Shown here piece by piece: positions 6,299-6,715 of a stretch of DNA of 6,715 bases (positions within the stretch are counted from its first letter, which is position 1; the number at the start of each line of letters is the position of its first letter). Under the pieces are notes generated by a model. The model saw nothing but the letters and a program-made list of their open reading frames with translations. It was not told where the DNA came from and did no database searches. Both the position numbers and the translations under genes were made by a program. Location: assembly GCA_964584415.1 (NCBI GenBank), contig CAZOZX010000113.1, positions 1-6,715 on the forward strand, written 5' to 3'. Source of the stretch: PHAA01 sp964584415 (GTDB lineage Bacteria > Bacillota > Syntrophomonadia > Syntrophomonadales > Syntrophomonadaceae).

Positions 6299-6715
6299 AT
6301 GATGGATATTGGTTTTGACAATAGTAAATATCTGAGTATGCAATCTCAGAAGATTCTGGAAAGAATCGAGATTTTCGGGGGAAAGCTCTATCTTGAGTTT
6401 GGCGGAAAACTGTTCGATGATTACCATGCTTCCCGCGTACTTCCAGGATTTGAACCGGACAGTAAAGTGAAAATGCTGCTGGAGCTCAAGGACAAAGTTG
6501 AGATCGTGATCGCGATTTCAGCTGGAGATATCGAGAGAAGCAAACGTCGCGGAGATTTCGGAATCACCTATGACCTCGAGGTAATGCGTTTAATCGATGC
6601 TTTTCGTGAAATAGGCCTATATGTAGGCAGTGTTGTCATTACCATGTATCGCTCGCAGCTTTCTACGGACATATTTGAAAAGCGGCTGAAAGCCCTCGGA
6701 ATAAAAGTATACCGT
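6299..6715 (+). CDS. DUF1846 (UPF0371) family protein, 3' partial
   Basis: An open frame of 139 codons runs to the window edge without a stop; full family members are about 500 residues, so roughly the first quarter is visible. The sequence shows the strongly conserved N-terminal family stretch: IGFDN (4-8), KLYLEFGGKLFDDYHASRVL (29-48), GITYDLEVMRLIDAF (88-102) and GLYVGSVVIT (106-115). No biochemical role is established for this family as far as I know, so none is assigned. Two adjacent ATGs, at 6299 and 6302, could start it; GGGAGAGG (6287-6294) serves either. It lies 182 nt after ecfT and is probably a separate transcription unit, although no strong promoter is visible in the gap and functional linkage to biotin uptake is not indicated. 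Confidence 0.92.
   Translation, partial: MMDIGFDNSKYLSMQSQKILERIEIFGGKLYLEFGGKLFDDYHASRVLPGFEPDSKVKMLLELKDKVEIVIAISAGDIERSKRRGDFGITYDLEVMRLIDAFREIGLYVGSVVITMYRSQLSTDIFEKRLKALGIKVYR

Noticed and set aside
6276..6302. Eight-codon leader ORF (MLRMGEER) whose stop overlaps the DUF1846 start
   Set aside because: It has no ribosome site of its own at a workable distance and its codons are mostly the downstream gene's own ribosome-binding sequence.
6227..6427. A 66-codon minus-strand frame over the start of the DUF1846 gene
   Set aside because: It is antisense to strongly conserved DUF1846 coding sequence and resembles no known protein.

Overview
The window looks like chromosomal DNA from an anaerobic Firmicute of the Clostridia. 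A butyrate or other fatty-acid metabolising syntroph such as a Syntrophomonadaceae member is a plausible guess. The grounds are the paired CoA-transferase genes, strong AGGAGG-type ribosome sites, Bacillus/Clostridium-type BirA operators, an ECF-type biotin transporter and a DUF1846 protein. The taxonomic assignment is inference. All recognised genes lie on the + strand and none is obviously broken; the first and last genes are cut by the window edges.

Region 1 (1-2640) is a CoA-thioester module. It holds the 3' part of a CaiB/BaiF-family gene that carries the His/Asp signature of alpha-methylacyl-CoA racemases. A 139-nt gap follows, then a complete acetyl-CoA hydrolase/transferase-family gene (butyryl-CoA:acetate or 4-hydroxybutyrate CoA-transferase type). 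A strong intrinsic terminator closes the module.

Region 2 (2641-6116) is a biotin module. birA (biotin-protein ligase and repressor) has its own promoter. bioY, an ECF ATPase gene and an ECF T-component gene follow as a tight operon, so one ATPase, one T component and the biotin-binding S component together would form a dedicated BioMNY-like importer. A good BirA operator (TTGTTAAC-N17-GTTGACAA) covers the -35 box of the bioY promoter. A weaker copy with exactly the same spacing covers the -10 box of the birA promoter, so BirA probably represses both biotin uptake and its own synthesis when biotin is plentiful. A long palindrome sits across the expected transcription start of bioY and may end birA transcripts.

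Region 3 (6117-6715) has a 182-nt gap holding a doubtful 22-codon ORF that overlaps the end of the T-component gene. After it comes the intact 5' end of a DUF1846 (UPF0371) gene that runs off the window.

No tRNA, rRNA, CRISPR array, insertion sequence or phage gene is seen. The most interesting content is regulatory: two BirA operators of matching geometry and the compound hairpin at the bioY start.
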